DNA of 64,000 nucleotides from Bordetella parapertussis (GTDB lineage: Bacteria; Pseudomonadota; Gammaproteobacteria; Burkholderiales; SG8-41), in assembly GCA_945906815.1 (NCBI GenBank), contig CAMDRT010000020.1, positions 1 through 64,000 of the forward strand, written 5' to 3'. Shown in pieces: positions 1-8,802 of this stretch. A program made the translations under genes and the position numbers. The stretch's first letter is position 1. Each line of letters starts with the position of its first letter. Under the pieces are notes generated by a model that saw only the letters and a list, made by a program, of their open reading frames with translations, was not told where the DNA came from and ran no database searches.

Positions 1-159
1 GATGCCTGGGCCAAGACGCAGCCGGTGAGCATCCATGGTTGGGCCTTCGGTGTGCATGACGGTTTGTTGCACGATCTCGGCATGACCATTAGCGGCACCG
101 ATGCGATCGAGTCGCTGTACCAAAGCGCACTGAGTAGCGTGATCGCGGCCCACGGTTAA
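1..159 (+). CDS. beta-class carbonic anhydrase, C-terminal fragment
   Basis: The reading frame is open from the first base and ends at TAA 157-159, giving the last 52 residues of a protein cut by the window edge. The stretch SIHGWAFGVHDGLLHDLG matches the C-terminal part of beta carbonic anhydrases, where a V-H-G-W-x-[FY] strand is followed by a short G-x-L-x-D-L-G turn. Such enzymes are cytosolic zinc enzymes that interconvert CO2 and bicarbonate. The zinc ligands lie upstream of the window and cannot be checked. It reads toward the MmgE/PrpD gene that starts 25 bases later, so the two may be co-transcribed. Confidence 0.75.
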   Translation, partial: DAWAKTQPVSIHGWAFGVHDGLLHDLGMTISGTDAIESLYQSALSSVIAAHG

Positions 160-184
160 GACTTTCATTTATTTGGAGCGCCCC

Positions 185-1579
185 ATGGCAAAGAAATCTG
201 CGCCCGACATCTCACCGGTCATGCAAGGCCTTGCGACCTATATCTCGCAAGCGACCAAAAAACCGCTGCCCAAAGTAGTTGTCGAGCGCACCAAACATCA
301 CCTGCTCGACACTCTCGCCGCGATGGTCTCCGGCTCGCGCCTGCCACCGGGGCGCGCGGCGATTTCGTATATCAAAACCCTCGGCGGCACCAAACAATCG
401 GTGGTGATCGGCAGCAAGTTTGTCACCACCGCGGAACACGCCGCGCTCGCCAACGGCATGCTGGCGCACGCCGACGAGACCGACGATTCGCACGCGCCTT
501 CACTCACCCACCCCGGCTGCGGCGTAGTGCCCGCAGCGCTGGCCATGGGCGAACGCGAGCACAGCAACGGCACGCAACTACTGCGCGCGGTAGCGCTGGG
601 TTACGACGTCGGCAGCCGCTTGTCGCTGTCACTGCACGCGCACGATTTCCGTGAAGCGGGCCACTCCACGCACACTTTCGGCCCGATGTTCGGCGCAGCG
701 GCGGCGGCGGGCGCGCTCGCCAAACTCAACTATGACCAATGCCGTCATCTGCTGTCGTACACCGTGCAGCAAGCTTCCGGCGTGTCGTGCTGGATGCGCG
801 ATGAGGAGCACATCGAAAAAGCCTTCGACTTCGGCGGCATGCCCGCGCGCAACGGCACCGCGGCGGCGGCGATGGTGTCGCATGGCTTCACCGGTGTCGA
901 AGACGCGTTGTCGGGCGAACGCAATTTCTTTCACGCCTACAACGAGGAACGGCGCATCGGCAAGCCGCCGCAACCGGAGCGGCTAATCGAAGAACTCGGC
1001 AGCCGCTACGAAGTCATGCGCACCAACATCAAGCGTTGGTCGGTGGGGTCTCCCATACAGGCGCCGCTGGACGGGTTGCTGGAGTTGATCCGTGCCCACA
1101 AGGTAAGCGCCGATCAGGTGGAGAATCTCACCGTGAGAGTCGCGCACCAAGGCGCTAATACCACCGACAACCGGCACATGCCCGACATCTGCATGCAGCA
1201 CATGTGCGCGGTCATGTTGCTCGACGGCATTGTCACCTTTGAATCCGCGCACGACGAAAAGCGCATGAAAAATCCCAAGGTGCTCGCCGTGCGCAGCCGC
1301 GTCACGTTGCTGGGCGACGACGAAATGGCCGCCGCCATGCCCGCACGCCAATGCCGGCTCGCGCTCAAACTCAAAGACGGCCGCGAACTCAGCATTCACG
1401 TCAAAGCGGTACTCGGCACTGCGCAAAACCCGATGACGCGCGCGCAGGTTGATGAAAAATGTTACCACCTGATGGCGCCGATACTCGGCAAAGTCCGTGC
1501 GCGCAAACTGTGCGATGCGGTGTGGGTAATCGAAAGCATCAACGACGTGCGCCAGTTGCGGCCGTTGTTGACGGATTAA
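185..1579 (+). CDS. MmgE/PrpD family protein (2-methylcitrate dehydratase-like), paralogue 1
   Basis: This is a 464-residue cytosolic protein of the MmgE/PrpD family, which includes 2-methylcitrate dehydratase, cis-aconitate decarboxylase and many uncharacterised members. The N-terminal all-helical domain (about 10-260) has the family run ANGMLAHADETDDSH near residue 85 followed by THPGCGVVPAALA. The C-terminal alpha/beta domain covers about 270-440. I chose ATG 185 because GGAG at 175-178 sits six bases upstream; a TTG at 173 would read through the ribosome site. It follows a carbonic anhydrase gene by 25 bases. Two further MmgE/PrpD paralogues lie at 10932 and 14181, and none is next to prpB or prpC, so a methylcitrate-cycle role is not supported. 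The substrate is unknown. Confidence 0.85.
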   Translation: MAKKSAPDISPVMQGLATYISQATKKPLPKVVVERTKHHLLDTLAAMVSGSRLPPGRAAISYIKTLGGTKQSVVIGSKFVTTAEHAALANGMLAHADETDDSHAPSLTHPGCGVVPAALAMGEREHSNGTQLLRAVALGYDVGSRLSLSLHAHDFREAGHSTHTFGPMFGAAAAAGALAKLNYDQCRHLLSYTVQQASGVSCWMRDEEHIEKAFDFGGMPARNGTAAAAMVSHGFTGVEDALSGERNFFHAYNEERRIGKPPQPERLIEELGSRYEVMRTNIKRWSVGSPIQAPLDGLLELIRAHKVSADQVENLTVRVAHQGANTTDNRHMPDICMQHMCAVMLLDGIVTFESAHDEKRMKNPKVLAVRSRVTLLGDDEMAAAMPARQCRLALKLKDGRELSIHVKAVLGTAQNPMTRAQVDEKCYHLMAPILGKVRARKLCDAVWVIESINDVRQLRPLLTD

Positions 1580-1605
1580 CATCCGACGCCCGAAAAATCC
1601 CTACA

Positions 1606-1718
1606 CCCGTCATTCCGGCGCAAGCCGGAATCCAGTGCGTGTCCTCATGCGCAGCATCTCAATTGATCCTTCGGATCGGATTTATAACCTGGATTCCGGC
1701 TTTCGCCGGAATGACGGC
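1606..1718. repeat. REP/MITE-like inverted repeat pair (CGTCATTCCGGCG type)
   Basis: Two near-identical arms in opposite orientation, 1607-1635 and 1689-1717, each contain CGTCATTCCGGC and GCCGGAATCCAG. Each arm is itself a small palindrome (ATTCCGGC/GCCGGAAT), and together they could fold into a hairpin of about 110 bases. The element fills the gap after the MmgE/PrpD gene. Palindromes of this type are dispersed intergenic repeats in many proteobacteria. No other copy was noticed in this window. Confidence 0.7.
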
Positions 1719-1765
1719 GTTAAGCAAGCGCCGGTGCCGAAGACGGGTGATGCTATGATCGCCCG

Positions 1766-2911
1766 ATGCACCCAACCCTAAACTGGAAAGAAGCGCGCAC
1801 GACGCACAGCGCACGCTGGCGTTCCGAGAGCGGCCTGCCGCCGCCCAAGCGCGTGATCGTCGCCGACGACACGCTGAAGGCGGATGCCGCGTATCACCAC
1901 GCCTGTGAAGGCACAGCACTGCTGTGGCGCGGCGACTTTCAGAACGCGAAAATGCTGTTGCAGGCCATCGCACGCCGCGCAGACAATCGCGCGCGCGCGG
2001 CGCGCAAGGCCGACGCCACGCCGGTGGCATTCCCGCAGGCGTTTCATTTGCATCGGCAGGCCCAGGCGCAACGCGCGCGCATGCTCGGCATGCTGCTGAT
2101 CCCGTTTGACGCCGGCCACCTCATCCCGCTCGGGCGCGCGCCCGACGTGCAATTGGCGTGTGATCAAATCCACGGCGCAGCGGATCAGCCTTACGTCATG
2201 TCGCTGCGCGAGCTGCTGGGCCTTATCGGCGCGCACGAATGGCGCAAGACCGGCATAGCCCTCCCTGCGGCCGGCGCACGCATACACCCGCACTACGGCG
2301 TGTTTGCGCCGGTGCGCAGCGAATATGTACAACTGGTGGCGGAAGCACCCCTTGCCTTACCCGCTGCATCAACGCTGGCCTTCGATATCGGCACCGGCAC
2401 CGGGGTGCTGGCTGCCGTGCTCGCGCGCCGCGGCGTGGCGCGCGTGATCGCCACCGAAAACGACGCGCGCGCGCTGGCCTGCGCGCGCGAGAACATCCAA
2501 CAACTCGGGTTGGCGGATCGCATTGAGGTGCTGGAAGCGAGCTTGTTTCCCGCAGTTAAAGCGCCGCTAATCGTTTGCAATCCGCCATGGATACCGTCGC
2601 GGCCCAGTTCGCCGCTGGAACACGCCATTTACGATTTTGAAAGCCGCATGCTGCGCGGCTTTCTCGACGGCCTGGCCGCGCATCTCGCGCCCGGCGGGGA
2701 AGGCTGGCTGCTGCTGTCGGATATCGCCGAGCACCTGGGCTTGCGCACGCGTGCGCAATTGCTGGCGTGGATAGCTAAAGCAGGACTGAAGGTGCAGGGA
2801 AAGATCGACATCAAGCCTAAACATCCGCGCGCTGCGGATGCAACCGATCCGCTACACCAGGCGCGGGCGGCGGAGATGACTTCGTTGTGGCGGTTGGCGG
2901 CCCTCGCTTGA
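1766..2911 (+). CDS. class I SAM-dependent methyltransferase (HemK/RlmG-like small MTase domain)
   Basis: This 381-residue protein has an uncharacterised N-terminal half (1-190) and a C-terminal Rossmann methyltransferase domain. The SAM-binding motif I is DIGTGTGVLAAVLA at about 207-220, an acidic motif II follows (ATENDARAL), and the catalytic NPPW tetrad is at 272-275. NPPY/W marks methylation of an amide or exocyclic nitrogen, as in HemK/PrmC and the RsmC/RlmG rRNA enzymes. The target here cannot be told. ATG 1766 lies close to a possible TATGAT -10 element and has no clear Shine-Dalgarno, so the start is uncertain. It is monocistronic and convergent with the Bug gene at 2937. Confidence 0.75.
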   Translation: MHPTLNWKEARTTHSARWRSESGLPPPKRVIVADDTLKADAAYHHACEGTALLWRGDFQNAKMLLQAIARRADNRARAARKADATPVAFPQAFHLHRQAQAQRARMLGMLLIPFDAGHLIPLGRAPDVQLACDQIHGAADQPYVMSLRELLGLIGAHEWRKTGIALPAAGARIHPHYGVFAPVRSEYVQLVAEAPLALPAASTLAFDIGTGTGVLAAVLARRGVARVIATENDARALACARENIQQLGLADRIEVLEASLFPAVKAPLIVCNPPWIPSRPSSPLEHAIYDFESRMLRGFLDGLAAHLAPGGEGWLLLSDIAEHLGLRTRAQLLAWIAKAGLKVQGKIDIKPKHPRAADATDPLHQARAAEMTSLWRLAALA

Positions 2912-2936
2912 TACGCAGCCCATTCATTGACGGGCC

Positions 2937-3923
2937 TCAGTTCCCCGGCATCTGAACACCCGCATCGCGTACCGCTTTGGTCCAGCGCGCAAGCTCGCTG
3001 CGCACCCATGCACTGAGCTCCTGCGGCGTGCTGCCGGCCGGCTCCATGCCGATCAACTCGATGTGCTTGCTGAACTCGGCGTTTGCCAATGCGCGTGTCA
3101 TCTCCGCATGGAGCTTGTTAATGATAGGCGCAGGCGTGCCCGCGGGCGCGAAGATGCCGTACCAGCCGTTATTGCTGAATCCGGGCAGTGACTCGGCCAC
3201 CGTGGGCAGTTGGGGCATGCTGCGTAAGCGTTCGAGATGGCCCGTCGCGAGCGCGCGGATCCTCCCCGCCGCGACTTGCGGCTGCGTGCCTGTGACACTG
3301 CCGAACAGCGCCTGGATGCGGTCCCCGAGCAGATCGATCAGCGCCGGGGCCACGCCTCGGTACGGCACGTGTTCGAACTTGGCACCGGTAATGGTGCTGA
3401 TCAGCTCGACGCTAAGATGGCCCACCGTCCCGGCGCCCGGCGAGCCGAAGTTGATTTTGCCCGGCCGGGACTTCGCCAGATCGATCAACTCATTGACGCT
3501 TTTCGCCGCTACGGAAGGATGCACGACCAGCAGTTGCGGCACGTAGGCCGCGAGCCCCACGGCGGCGAAATCCTTGAGCGGATCGTATTCAAGCTTGGTG
3601 CCGAAGGCTGGGTTGGTGGTTAGTCCGGAGGAGGAGCCGAGTAGCAGCGTGTAGCCGTCTGCCGCGGCTTTGGCGCCTAGCGTATGGGCGATCGCGGTGC
3701 CGGCACCGGGGCGGTTATCGGCGATGACCGACACCCCGAACTTGTCCGCAAACCAGGCGCCGAACGCGCGCGCCAGCGGATCGGCGGAACCGCCGGGCGG
3801 AAACGGCACCAGTAAACGGATCGGCTTGGTCGGGTAAGTGGTCTGCGCGGCGTGAGTAGCCGTGACTACAGCGAGGAGTGCAAGACCTGCGGAAACGATG
3901 CTCAACATCGAATGCGCCAGCAT
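2937..3923 (-). CDS. Bug/TctC-family periplasmic solute-binding protein, paralogue 1
   Basis: This 328-residue protein is a tripartite-tricarboxylate-transporter receptor of the Bug family, which captures carboxylates or similar small molecules in the periplasm. An N-terminal signal peptide (1-26, ending THA-A) precedes the family motif YPTKPIRLLVPFPPGGSAD. Further family hallmarks are the DNRPGAG loop, ADGYTLLLG and HVPYRG. The start at 3923 has GGAG eight bases upstream (gtggaggagacatcacc). No TctA/TctB membrane genes are present in the window, which is common for orphan Bug proteins. It is divergent from a flavin monooxygenase gene, so the intergenic 165 bases may hold a shared control region. 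The ligand is unknown. Confidence 0.88.
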   Translation of the reverse strand: MLAHSMLSIVSAGLALLAVVTATHAAQTTYPTKPIRLLVPFPPGGSADPLARAFGAWFADKFGVSVIADNRPGAGTAIAHTLGAKAAADGYTLLLGSSSGLTTNPAFGTKLEYDPLKDFAAVGLAAYVPQLLVVHPSVAAKSVNELIDLAKSRPGKINFGSPGAGTVGHLSVELISTITGAKFEHVPYRGVAPALIDLLGDRIQALFGSVTGTQPQVAAGRIRALATGHLERLRSMPQLPTVAESLPGFSNNGWYGIFAPAGTPAPIINKLHAEMTRALANAEFSKHIELIGMEPAGSTPQELSAWVRSELARWTKAVRDAGVQMPGN

Positions 3924-4087
3924 GGTGATGTCTCCTCCACGAGATGGGTAGGGATATAGCAACACTTTTTTCACCAACCCGCAATCTATTTCCGCGCACA
4001 CGGGCAACGGCGCGAATTTTCAGGGCTGTTGCTGATTGCGCACTTGCACTTGATCCTATAGATTGGTTTGTTTCGGGGATGAAACTC

Positions 4088-5737
4088 ATGGATGCCACAC
4101 CGGCGATCGCGCACAGGCAGGGTAGAAACGATAGGGCAGCAGCGGCGACCTACGATGCCATTATCATAGGCGCCGGGATCTCCGGCATTCATCAGCTGTA
4201 CCGGCTGCGGGAGCTCGGCATGACGGCGCGGGTGTTCGAAGCCGGCACCAATGTCGGCGGCACCTGGTACTGGAACCGTTACCCCGGCGCGCGCTTTGAT
4301 TCCGAAAGCTGGACCTACGGCTATTCCTTCTCGGATGAGTTGCTGAGGGAGTGGGACTGGAAGGAGCATTTCTCGCCGCAGCCGGATACGCTGGAATACC
4401 TGAATCTGGTCGCCGACAAATTCGATCTGCGCCGCGACATGCAATTCCGCTCGCGCGTCACCGCCGCGCATTGGGATGATGCCGCGAACCAGTGGACCGT
4501 TACCCTGGAAAGCGGCGAGACAGCAAACGCGCGCTTCCTGATCACCGCTATCGGCATACTGTCGGCGCCCACGCTGCCGCGCATTCCGGGGATGGAGAGT
4601 TTCCGTGGTGCGGCCTATCACACCGGGCGCTGGCCGCACACGCCGGTGGATTTCACCGGCAAGCGCGTCGCTGTCATCGGCACTGGGGCCACCGCAATTC
4701 AGGCCATCCCCGAAATCGCCAAGCAAGCGCAACAACTTACCGTTTTTCAGCGCCGCCCGAACTGGGCCGCGCCGCTGCACAATGCCAAGATCAGCAAGGC
4801 GGAGATGGAGGAAATCAAGAGCCGCTACACGGAAATTTACGCCCGCTGCGCCGGGACGCCAGGCTGGTTTATCCACCAGCCTGATCCCCGCAAGACGCTG
4901 GAGGTGCCGGCAGAGGAACGCGAGGCGTTCTGGGAAAAGCGCTATGCCGAACCGGGCTTTGGCATCTGGATGGGCAATTTCAGCGACATCCTGACCGACG
5001 AAAAAGCCAACGCCGCGATCAGCGAATTCATCGCCAAAAAAACACGCCAACGGGTAAAAGACCCGCGGGTCGCGGAAAAGCTGATCCCGAAAGACCACGG
5101 ATTCGCCACGCGCCGCGTGCCGCTGGAAAGCGGCTATTTCGAGGCCTACAACCGCGATAACGTGGCGCTGGTGGACGTGAACGAAACGCCGATCGAGAGC
5201 ATCACGCCGGGCGGTATCACGACCAGCGAAAAGGACTACGAATTCGACATCCTGATCTATGCCACCGGCTACGATGGCGTGACAGGCGCATTCGACCGCA
5301 TCGACTTTCGTGGCCCCGGCGGCGTGCGACTAAAAGACGTATGGGCCGACGGGCCGCGCACCTATCTCGGCCAGTTGGCTGAAGGTTTCCCCAATTTGCT
5401 GATGGTGCTGGGCCCGCATACGGCGCGCGGCAACATTCCGCGCGCGGTCGAACACAGCGTGGAATGGCAGACGGGTTTGCTACGTTTCATGCGCGAACAC
5501 AACCACACCCGCGTGGAAACGCGGCCCGGGCATGTGGCGGAATGGACGCAGACTGTCATCAAGGCGGCCGAGCGACTGCTCTCCAGCAAGGTCGATTCGT
5601 GGCAGAACGGCGTGAACCGCAACATAGACGGCCACACCGTGCGCCGCGTGCTGGGTTACAACGGCAATGGCGTGAATTACCGGCGCAAGACCGCAGAAGT
5701 AGCCGATGGCGGTTACCAGGAGTTTGCTTTCCGCTAA
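4088..5737 (+). CDS. flavin-containing Baeyer-Villiger-type monooxygenase
   Basis: This 549-residue enzyme has the class I Baeyer-Villiger monooxygenase layout: a first Rossmann motif GAGISG for FAD (about 28-33), a second GTGATA for NADPH (about 198-203), and between them the family fingerprint FRGAAYHTGRWP (about 172-183). Such enzymes insert one oxygen atom next to a ketone carbonyl, forming an ester or lactone, using NADPH and O2. The length fits cyclohexanone/cyclopentadecanone-type members. I chose ATG 4088 because GGGG at 4075-4078 is correctly spaced; ATG 4079 abuts it and the frame also stays open further upstream. A lactone product would fit the SMP-30 lactonase encoded 1 kb downstream, but that link is inference. 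Confidence 0.85.
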   Translation: MDATPAIAHRQGRNDRAAAATYDAIIIGAGISGIHQLYRLRELGMTARVFEAGTNVGGTWYWNRYPGARFDSESWTYGYSFSDELLREWDWKEHFSPQPDTLEYLNLVADKFDLRRDMQFRSRVTAAHWDDAANQWTVTLESGETANARFLITAIGILSAPTLPRIPGMESFRGAAYHTGRWPHTPVDFTGKRVAVIGTGATAIQAIPEIAKQAQQLTVFQRRPNWAAPLHNAKISKAEMEEIKSRYTEIYARCAGTPGWFIHQPDPRKTLEVPAEEREAFWEKRYAEPGFGIWMGNFSDILTDEKANAAISEFIAKKTRQRVKDPRVAEKLIPKDHGFATRRVPLESGYFEAYNRDNVALVDVNETPIESITPGGITTSEKDYEFDILIYATGYDGVTGAFDRIDFRGPGGVRLKDVWADGPRTYLGQLAEGFPNLLMVLGPHTARGNIPRAVEHSVEWQTGLLRFMREHNHTRVETRPGHVAEWTQTVIKAAERLLSSKVDSWQNGVNRNIDGHTVRRVLGYNGNGVNYRRKTAEVADGGYQEFAFR

Positions 5738-5768
5738 CGATGTAGGCCGCGCCAGAAAATCCCTGGCT

Positions 5769-6167
5769 TTACGCGCCGTCCACCGCGATCTTCCAGAAGT
5801 CACGCGCATACTCCGGCATGGTGATATCGAAATTCACGCCGTTGGGATCGGTGTACTTGCGCTCGGTTTCGAGCCCACTGCCCGTGCCGAGGATGCCGCC
5901 GTGGAAAACCGCGCCGTTGGCTTCTACTTTTTCCGTGACCTTGGCCATGTCGTCGATCAGAAAACCGATGTGATGCAGGCCGCGCACGGTTTCGCCCTTC
6001 ATGTTGGGGTTGTCCGGATGAATGACGACGAGGCTTACCACGCCGTCCGTCATGGCGATGGCGGTTTTGTGCTCACGCACGCGCGTCATGCCAAACGCTT
6101 GCTCATAAAACGTGGCGGTTTTTTCGATGTCCTCGACCAGCATTGCGATGTGTCTTAGTTTTGCCAT
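5769..6167 (-). CDS. VOC superfamily (glyoxalase/dioxygenase-like) protein
   Basis: This small protein of 132 residues has two beta-alpha-beta-beta-beta modules of the vicinal-oxygen-chelate fold. A candidate metal histidine is at residue 6 (LRHIAMLVED) and another is in GLHHIGFLIDD in the second half, and it ends in the typical DPNGVNFDI strand. AGGAG is placed six bases upstream of the ATG at 6167. Family members act as glyoxalases, epimerases, extradiol dioxygenases or antibiotic-binding proteins, and the sequence does not decide between them. It is the last gene of a minus-strand group with the SMP-30 and LVIVD genes, separated from the former by a repeat-filled gap of 198 bases. Confidence 0.8.
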   Translation of the reverse strand: MAKLRHIAMLVEDIEKTATFYEQAFGMTRVREHKTAIAMTDGVVSLVVIHPDNPNMKGETVRGLHHIGFLIDDMAKVTEKVEANGAVFHGGILGTGSGLETERKYTDPNGVNFDITMPEYARDFWKIAVDGA

Positions 6168-6204
6168 GACTTGCTCCTGGGTGGTCTGCGTAAGGTCAAA
6201 AACA

Positions 6205-6348
6205 TTTTTGCCGCAGATTTACACAGATTATCCCGTGGTGTGGAAACGCTTGCGCAAAAATGAAAACATCCTTTAAAAACAAATAGATACAAAGGCGTGG
6301 CGCTGCTGCGGGTTTAATCTGCGTTCATCTGCGAAATCTGTGGCAAAG
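6205..6348. repeat. palindromic intergenic repeat (GCAGATTT-type)
   Basis: The left arm 6205-6233 (TTTTTGCCGCAGATTTACAC and following) and the right arm 6311-6348, read on the other strand (TTTGCCACAGATTTCGCAG and following), are inverted partners. They enclose about 75 bases that also hold one copy of the AT-rich motif listed elsewhere (6271-6290). The arm sequence belongs to a type of dispersed repeat I recognise from many unrelated bacterial genomes. It fills most of the gap between the SMP-30 and VOC genes and carries no coding sequence. Confidence 0.6.
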
Positions 6349-6365
6349 ATTTTAAGTTCAGCCGT

Positions 6366-7268
6366 TTACGGATACATCGCCCAGCCCACACGCGCGGTCG
6401 GCGCTTTGAAGAAATGTCCCTGTGTGCTGGTGACGAACACGGTGGTCATGTCGGGACCGCCGAAACAAACATTGGTCGGCCGGTTCGCCGCCACGGGGTG
6501 CGTTTCGAGCACGCGTCCCTGTGGCGAAAACACATACAGCATCGGGCCCGGACCGCTCACTTCCCAGCCCGCGGTGGCGATGATGTTGCCTTCCGCGTCA
6601 AAACACATGCCGTCGATGCCGCGATGCACGCCGCGCGCATCGTCGCCCCAGGTGAATAGCGCGTCGTACTTGCCCAGACTGCCATCTTCGCGTATCGGAT
6701 ACGCGCGCAACTGTCGCGGCACGCCGACGGTGTAGCTGCTCTCGGCAACATACAGCGTGCGGTTATCCTGCGACACCAGTATGCCGTTGGGCTGGGTAGT
6801 ATCGAAGGTGACGCGCGTCACGGTGTAGCTGCCGTCCTGTTGCGGATCGGCGCGCAACACCGATTGGTTGTCGAGTTCTTTCACCTCGGTTTTATCCCAA
6901 TTGCCGTCATTCACCGGATTAGTGAACCAGATGCGTCCTTTGCGATCAATCGCCAGATCGTTGGGGGTGTTGAGTTTCTTGCCGTCCACGCGATCGGCGA
7001 TCACGGTATTTTTGCCGTCCGCGTCAAAGCGCACTAACGCGCGCCCGCCGGAACAGCAGCCGAACAGCCGCCCGTTCGCGTCATGTGCGAGGCCGTTGGT
7101 GCGATTGGTGCCGTTGCGCCAGTCAGTGATGGCGTTTGTTTTCAGGTCATAGCGCAGGATTTTGCTGGCCTGGATATGGGTAAAGTACAAAAACTCGCCA
7201 TCCCACACTGGGCCTTCGGTGAGCGGTAGCGCGCCCGGTTTCATCAACAGTTCAAATTTCCACGACAT
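6366..7268 (-). CDS. SMP-30/gluconolactonase/LRE-like lactonase
   Basis: This 300-residue six-bladed beta-propeller protein belongs to the SMP-30/gluconolactonase family, calcium- or zinc-dependent hydrolases that open sugar lactones and related cyclic esters. Expected metal ligands are visible: Glu18 in LTEGPVW, an Asn in NTPNDLAIDRKGRIWFTNP, and an Asp in HRGIDGMCFDAEGN. AAGGA stands upstream of the ATG at 7268. No signal peptide is seen, so it is probably cytosolic. It lies between the LVIVD-repeat gene (48 bases upstream) and the VOC gene, all on the minus strand. A substrate made by the nearby Baeyer-Villiger enzyme is possible but unproven. Confidence 0.82.
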   Translation of the reverse strand: MSWKFELLMKPGALPLTEGPVWDGEFLYFTHIQASKILRYDLKTNAITDWRNGTNRTNGLAHDANGRLFGCCSGGRALVRFDADGKNTVIADRVDGKKLNTPNDLAIDRKGRIWFTNPVNDGNWDKTEVKELDNQSVLRADPQQDGSYTVTRVTFDTTQPNGILVSQDNRTLYVAESSYTVGVPRQLRAYPIREDGSLGKYDALFTWGDDARGVHRGIDGMCFDAEGNIIATAGWEVSGPGPMLYVFSPQGRVLETHPVAANRPTNVCFGGPDMTTVFVTSTQGHFFKAPTARVGWAMYP

Positions 7269-7316
7269 GTGTTTTCCTTTTGGCGGTGGTTAGCGTAAGC
7301 GGTTCGCGCCCTGCTG

Positions 7317-8621
7317 TCAGAGGCTCATTTCCAGCGTATACAAGCCGCCACTGAATCGATCCACCGCATAAACGATATTGCGGTCATCCACGTAAACATC
7401 GTTCATCTGGATCGCGCCCTTGGGCGAGAGTGCCGGCGCGCCGGGCACGAAGTAGGCGACCTCGCGCGGCTGATATTGATTCGAAATGTCGTACACGCGT
7501 ATGCCAGCATTGAAACACGAGGCGAGAATGATGTTCTCGGAACGGAATGCATGTTTGGCGGGATAGTTTTCGTAAATATTGTGTGCGCCAAAACGGCCGC
7601 CACGTTTGCCGAAAGCTTCCACCGGCGGCAGCGGCAGGGTCGATAGCGTTACCAAATTGGTTTCGTCACGCATGTCGGCAATCCAGTTGAATTTGGGCCA
7701 ATCCACGCCGTCGTCCTTGTTGCATTCGTCGGCCAGCACCATCAGGCCGCGCTGGTGCAGCGGCATCGCGGTATGCGCCATGCCGTTGTAGGGCGGCGAA
7801 ATTCTCAGCCGCGAAATTTCTTTGGGGTGCGCCTTGTCGCTGATGTCGAGTATCACCACGCCGCCGTCGATGTAGCCCATGTAAGCGCGGTCCGGCCGCT
7901 CCGGATAAACGCTGATATTGTGGGGACGGTAACCGCCGTCGAACTTGGGGTGGCGCGGTACCGGCGGCTCGGCGTCGCCTTCCCGGGTGCCGGGATACCA
8001 CCAGCGGCCAGCCTCGACCGGCTTCGACGGATTGCGCACATCGACGATGCGGTAAATCTGGTGGTCTTTGGAATTGCGTGGCTGGTGGTCCGGCGCGCCG
8101 CAACTCAGGTGTACGAACTCCCCATCGACAAACCAGCAGCAGTGCGCGCCCAGCGAGTGCGGGCCCGAAGCGTCGAAATGCGAAATCAATTTCGGGGTTT
8201 CCGGTGTGCTGATGTCGAACAGATCAAAACCCGCGGGTTTGCGTCCCGCCGATTGTTTGAGGTTATTGGGATCATTCGGATTGCCGGCGCCGCCGCGCAC
8301 CTGATAACACACCACCATCATGTCGCCGACCACTTCCAGCGAATTCGAGCGCACCAGGGCATGCGGTAATTCCGTCTGCACCACCACTTTGAGGTTGCGC
8401 GGGTCGGTGACATCCACGCCGGTGAAATTCTTGGGCGCGGACTCGTGCGCAAGCCACAGTATGCGTCGGCCGTTGCCGGTCAACTGCATGGTGCAGCCTT
8501 CGCCGATGCCACCAAAACCATCGAGCTCGTGCTGCGCCAGCAGCTTCATGTTGAGTGACAGCGTACGCGAGGCCTGCGACGCCGGATTGAGTGATCCGCC
8601 CATCCCTACACCTAAAGTCAT
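7317..8621 (-). CDS. LVIVD-repeat beta-propeller protein
   Basis: This protein of 434 residues is built from repeated blades with the pattern (hydrophobic)-VDVTDP or LDISD, for example GVDVTDPRNLKVV, FDLFDISTPETPKL, YRIVDVRNPSKPV, VVILDISDKAHPKE and IRVYDISNQYQPRE. These are LVIVD repeats, a poorly characterised propeller family often found as surface or regulatory proteins. There is no obvious signal peptide. GGGAG precedes the ATG at 8621. It heads a minus-strand group with SMP-30 and VOC genes. Its biochemical role is unknown; binding or sensing is as likely as catalysis. Confidence 0.75.
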   Translation of the reverse strand: MTLGVGMGGSLNPASQASRTLSLNMKLLAQHELDGFGGIGEGCTMQLTGNGRRILWLAHESAPKNFTGVDVTDPRNLKVVVQTELPHALVRSNSLEVVGDMMVVCYQVRGGAGNPNDPNNLKQSAGRKPAGFDLFDISTPETPKLISHFDASGPHSLGAHCCWFVDGEFVHLSCGAPDHQPRNSKDHQIYRIVDVRNPSKPVEAGRWWYPGTREGDAEPPVPRHPKFDGGYRPHNISVYPERPDRAYMGYIDGGVVILDISDKAHPKEISRLRISPPYNGMAHTAMPLHQRGLMVLADECNKDDGVDWPKFNWIADMRDETNLVTLSTLPLPPVEAFGKRGGRFGAHNIYENYPAKHAFRSENIILASCFNAGIRVYDISNQYQPREVAYFVPGAPALSPKGAIQMNDVYVDDRNIVYAVDRFSGGLYTLEMSL

Positions 8622-8802
8622 GGTGTGCTCCCCTGATTGAGTGGGTTGATTCTATGGGATAAGGGTGAGATACGTCATGACGTTTTTCGCCTGCGGGTAT
8701 TTGGCGTCCATATGTTTGCGTGTGGCGGCGGCATTCTTGCGTTTGCTTGCGCTCTGGCGAGCGGCTTGTGACAATCGCGCCTCCCTGATAAAAGCCCTCG
8801 TT

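Noticed and set aside
3944..4087. Upstream extension of the Baeyer-Villiger enzyme
   Set aside because: The region is the divergent control region, it has no family-like sequence, and a better ribosome site serves ATG 4088.
8665..8802. Upstream extension of the NDP-forming acyl-CoA synthetase
   Set aside because: The added 46 residues look like random translated GC-rich DNA with a spurious hydrophobic stretch; family similarity begins at the ATG at 8803.
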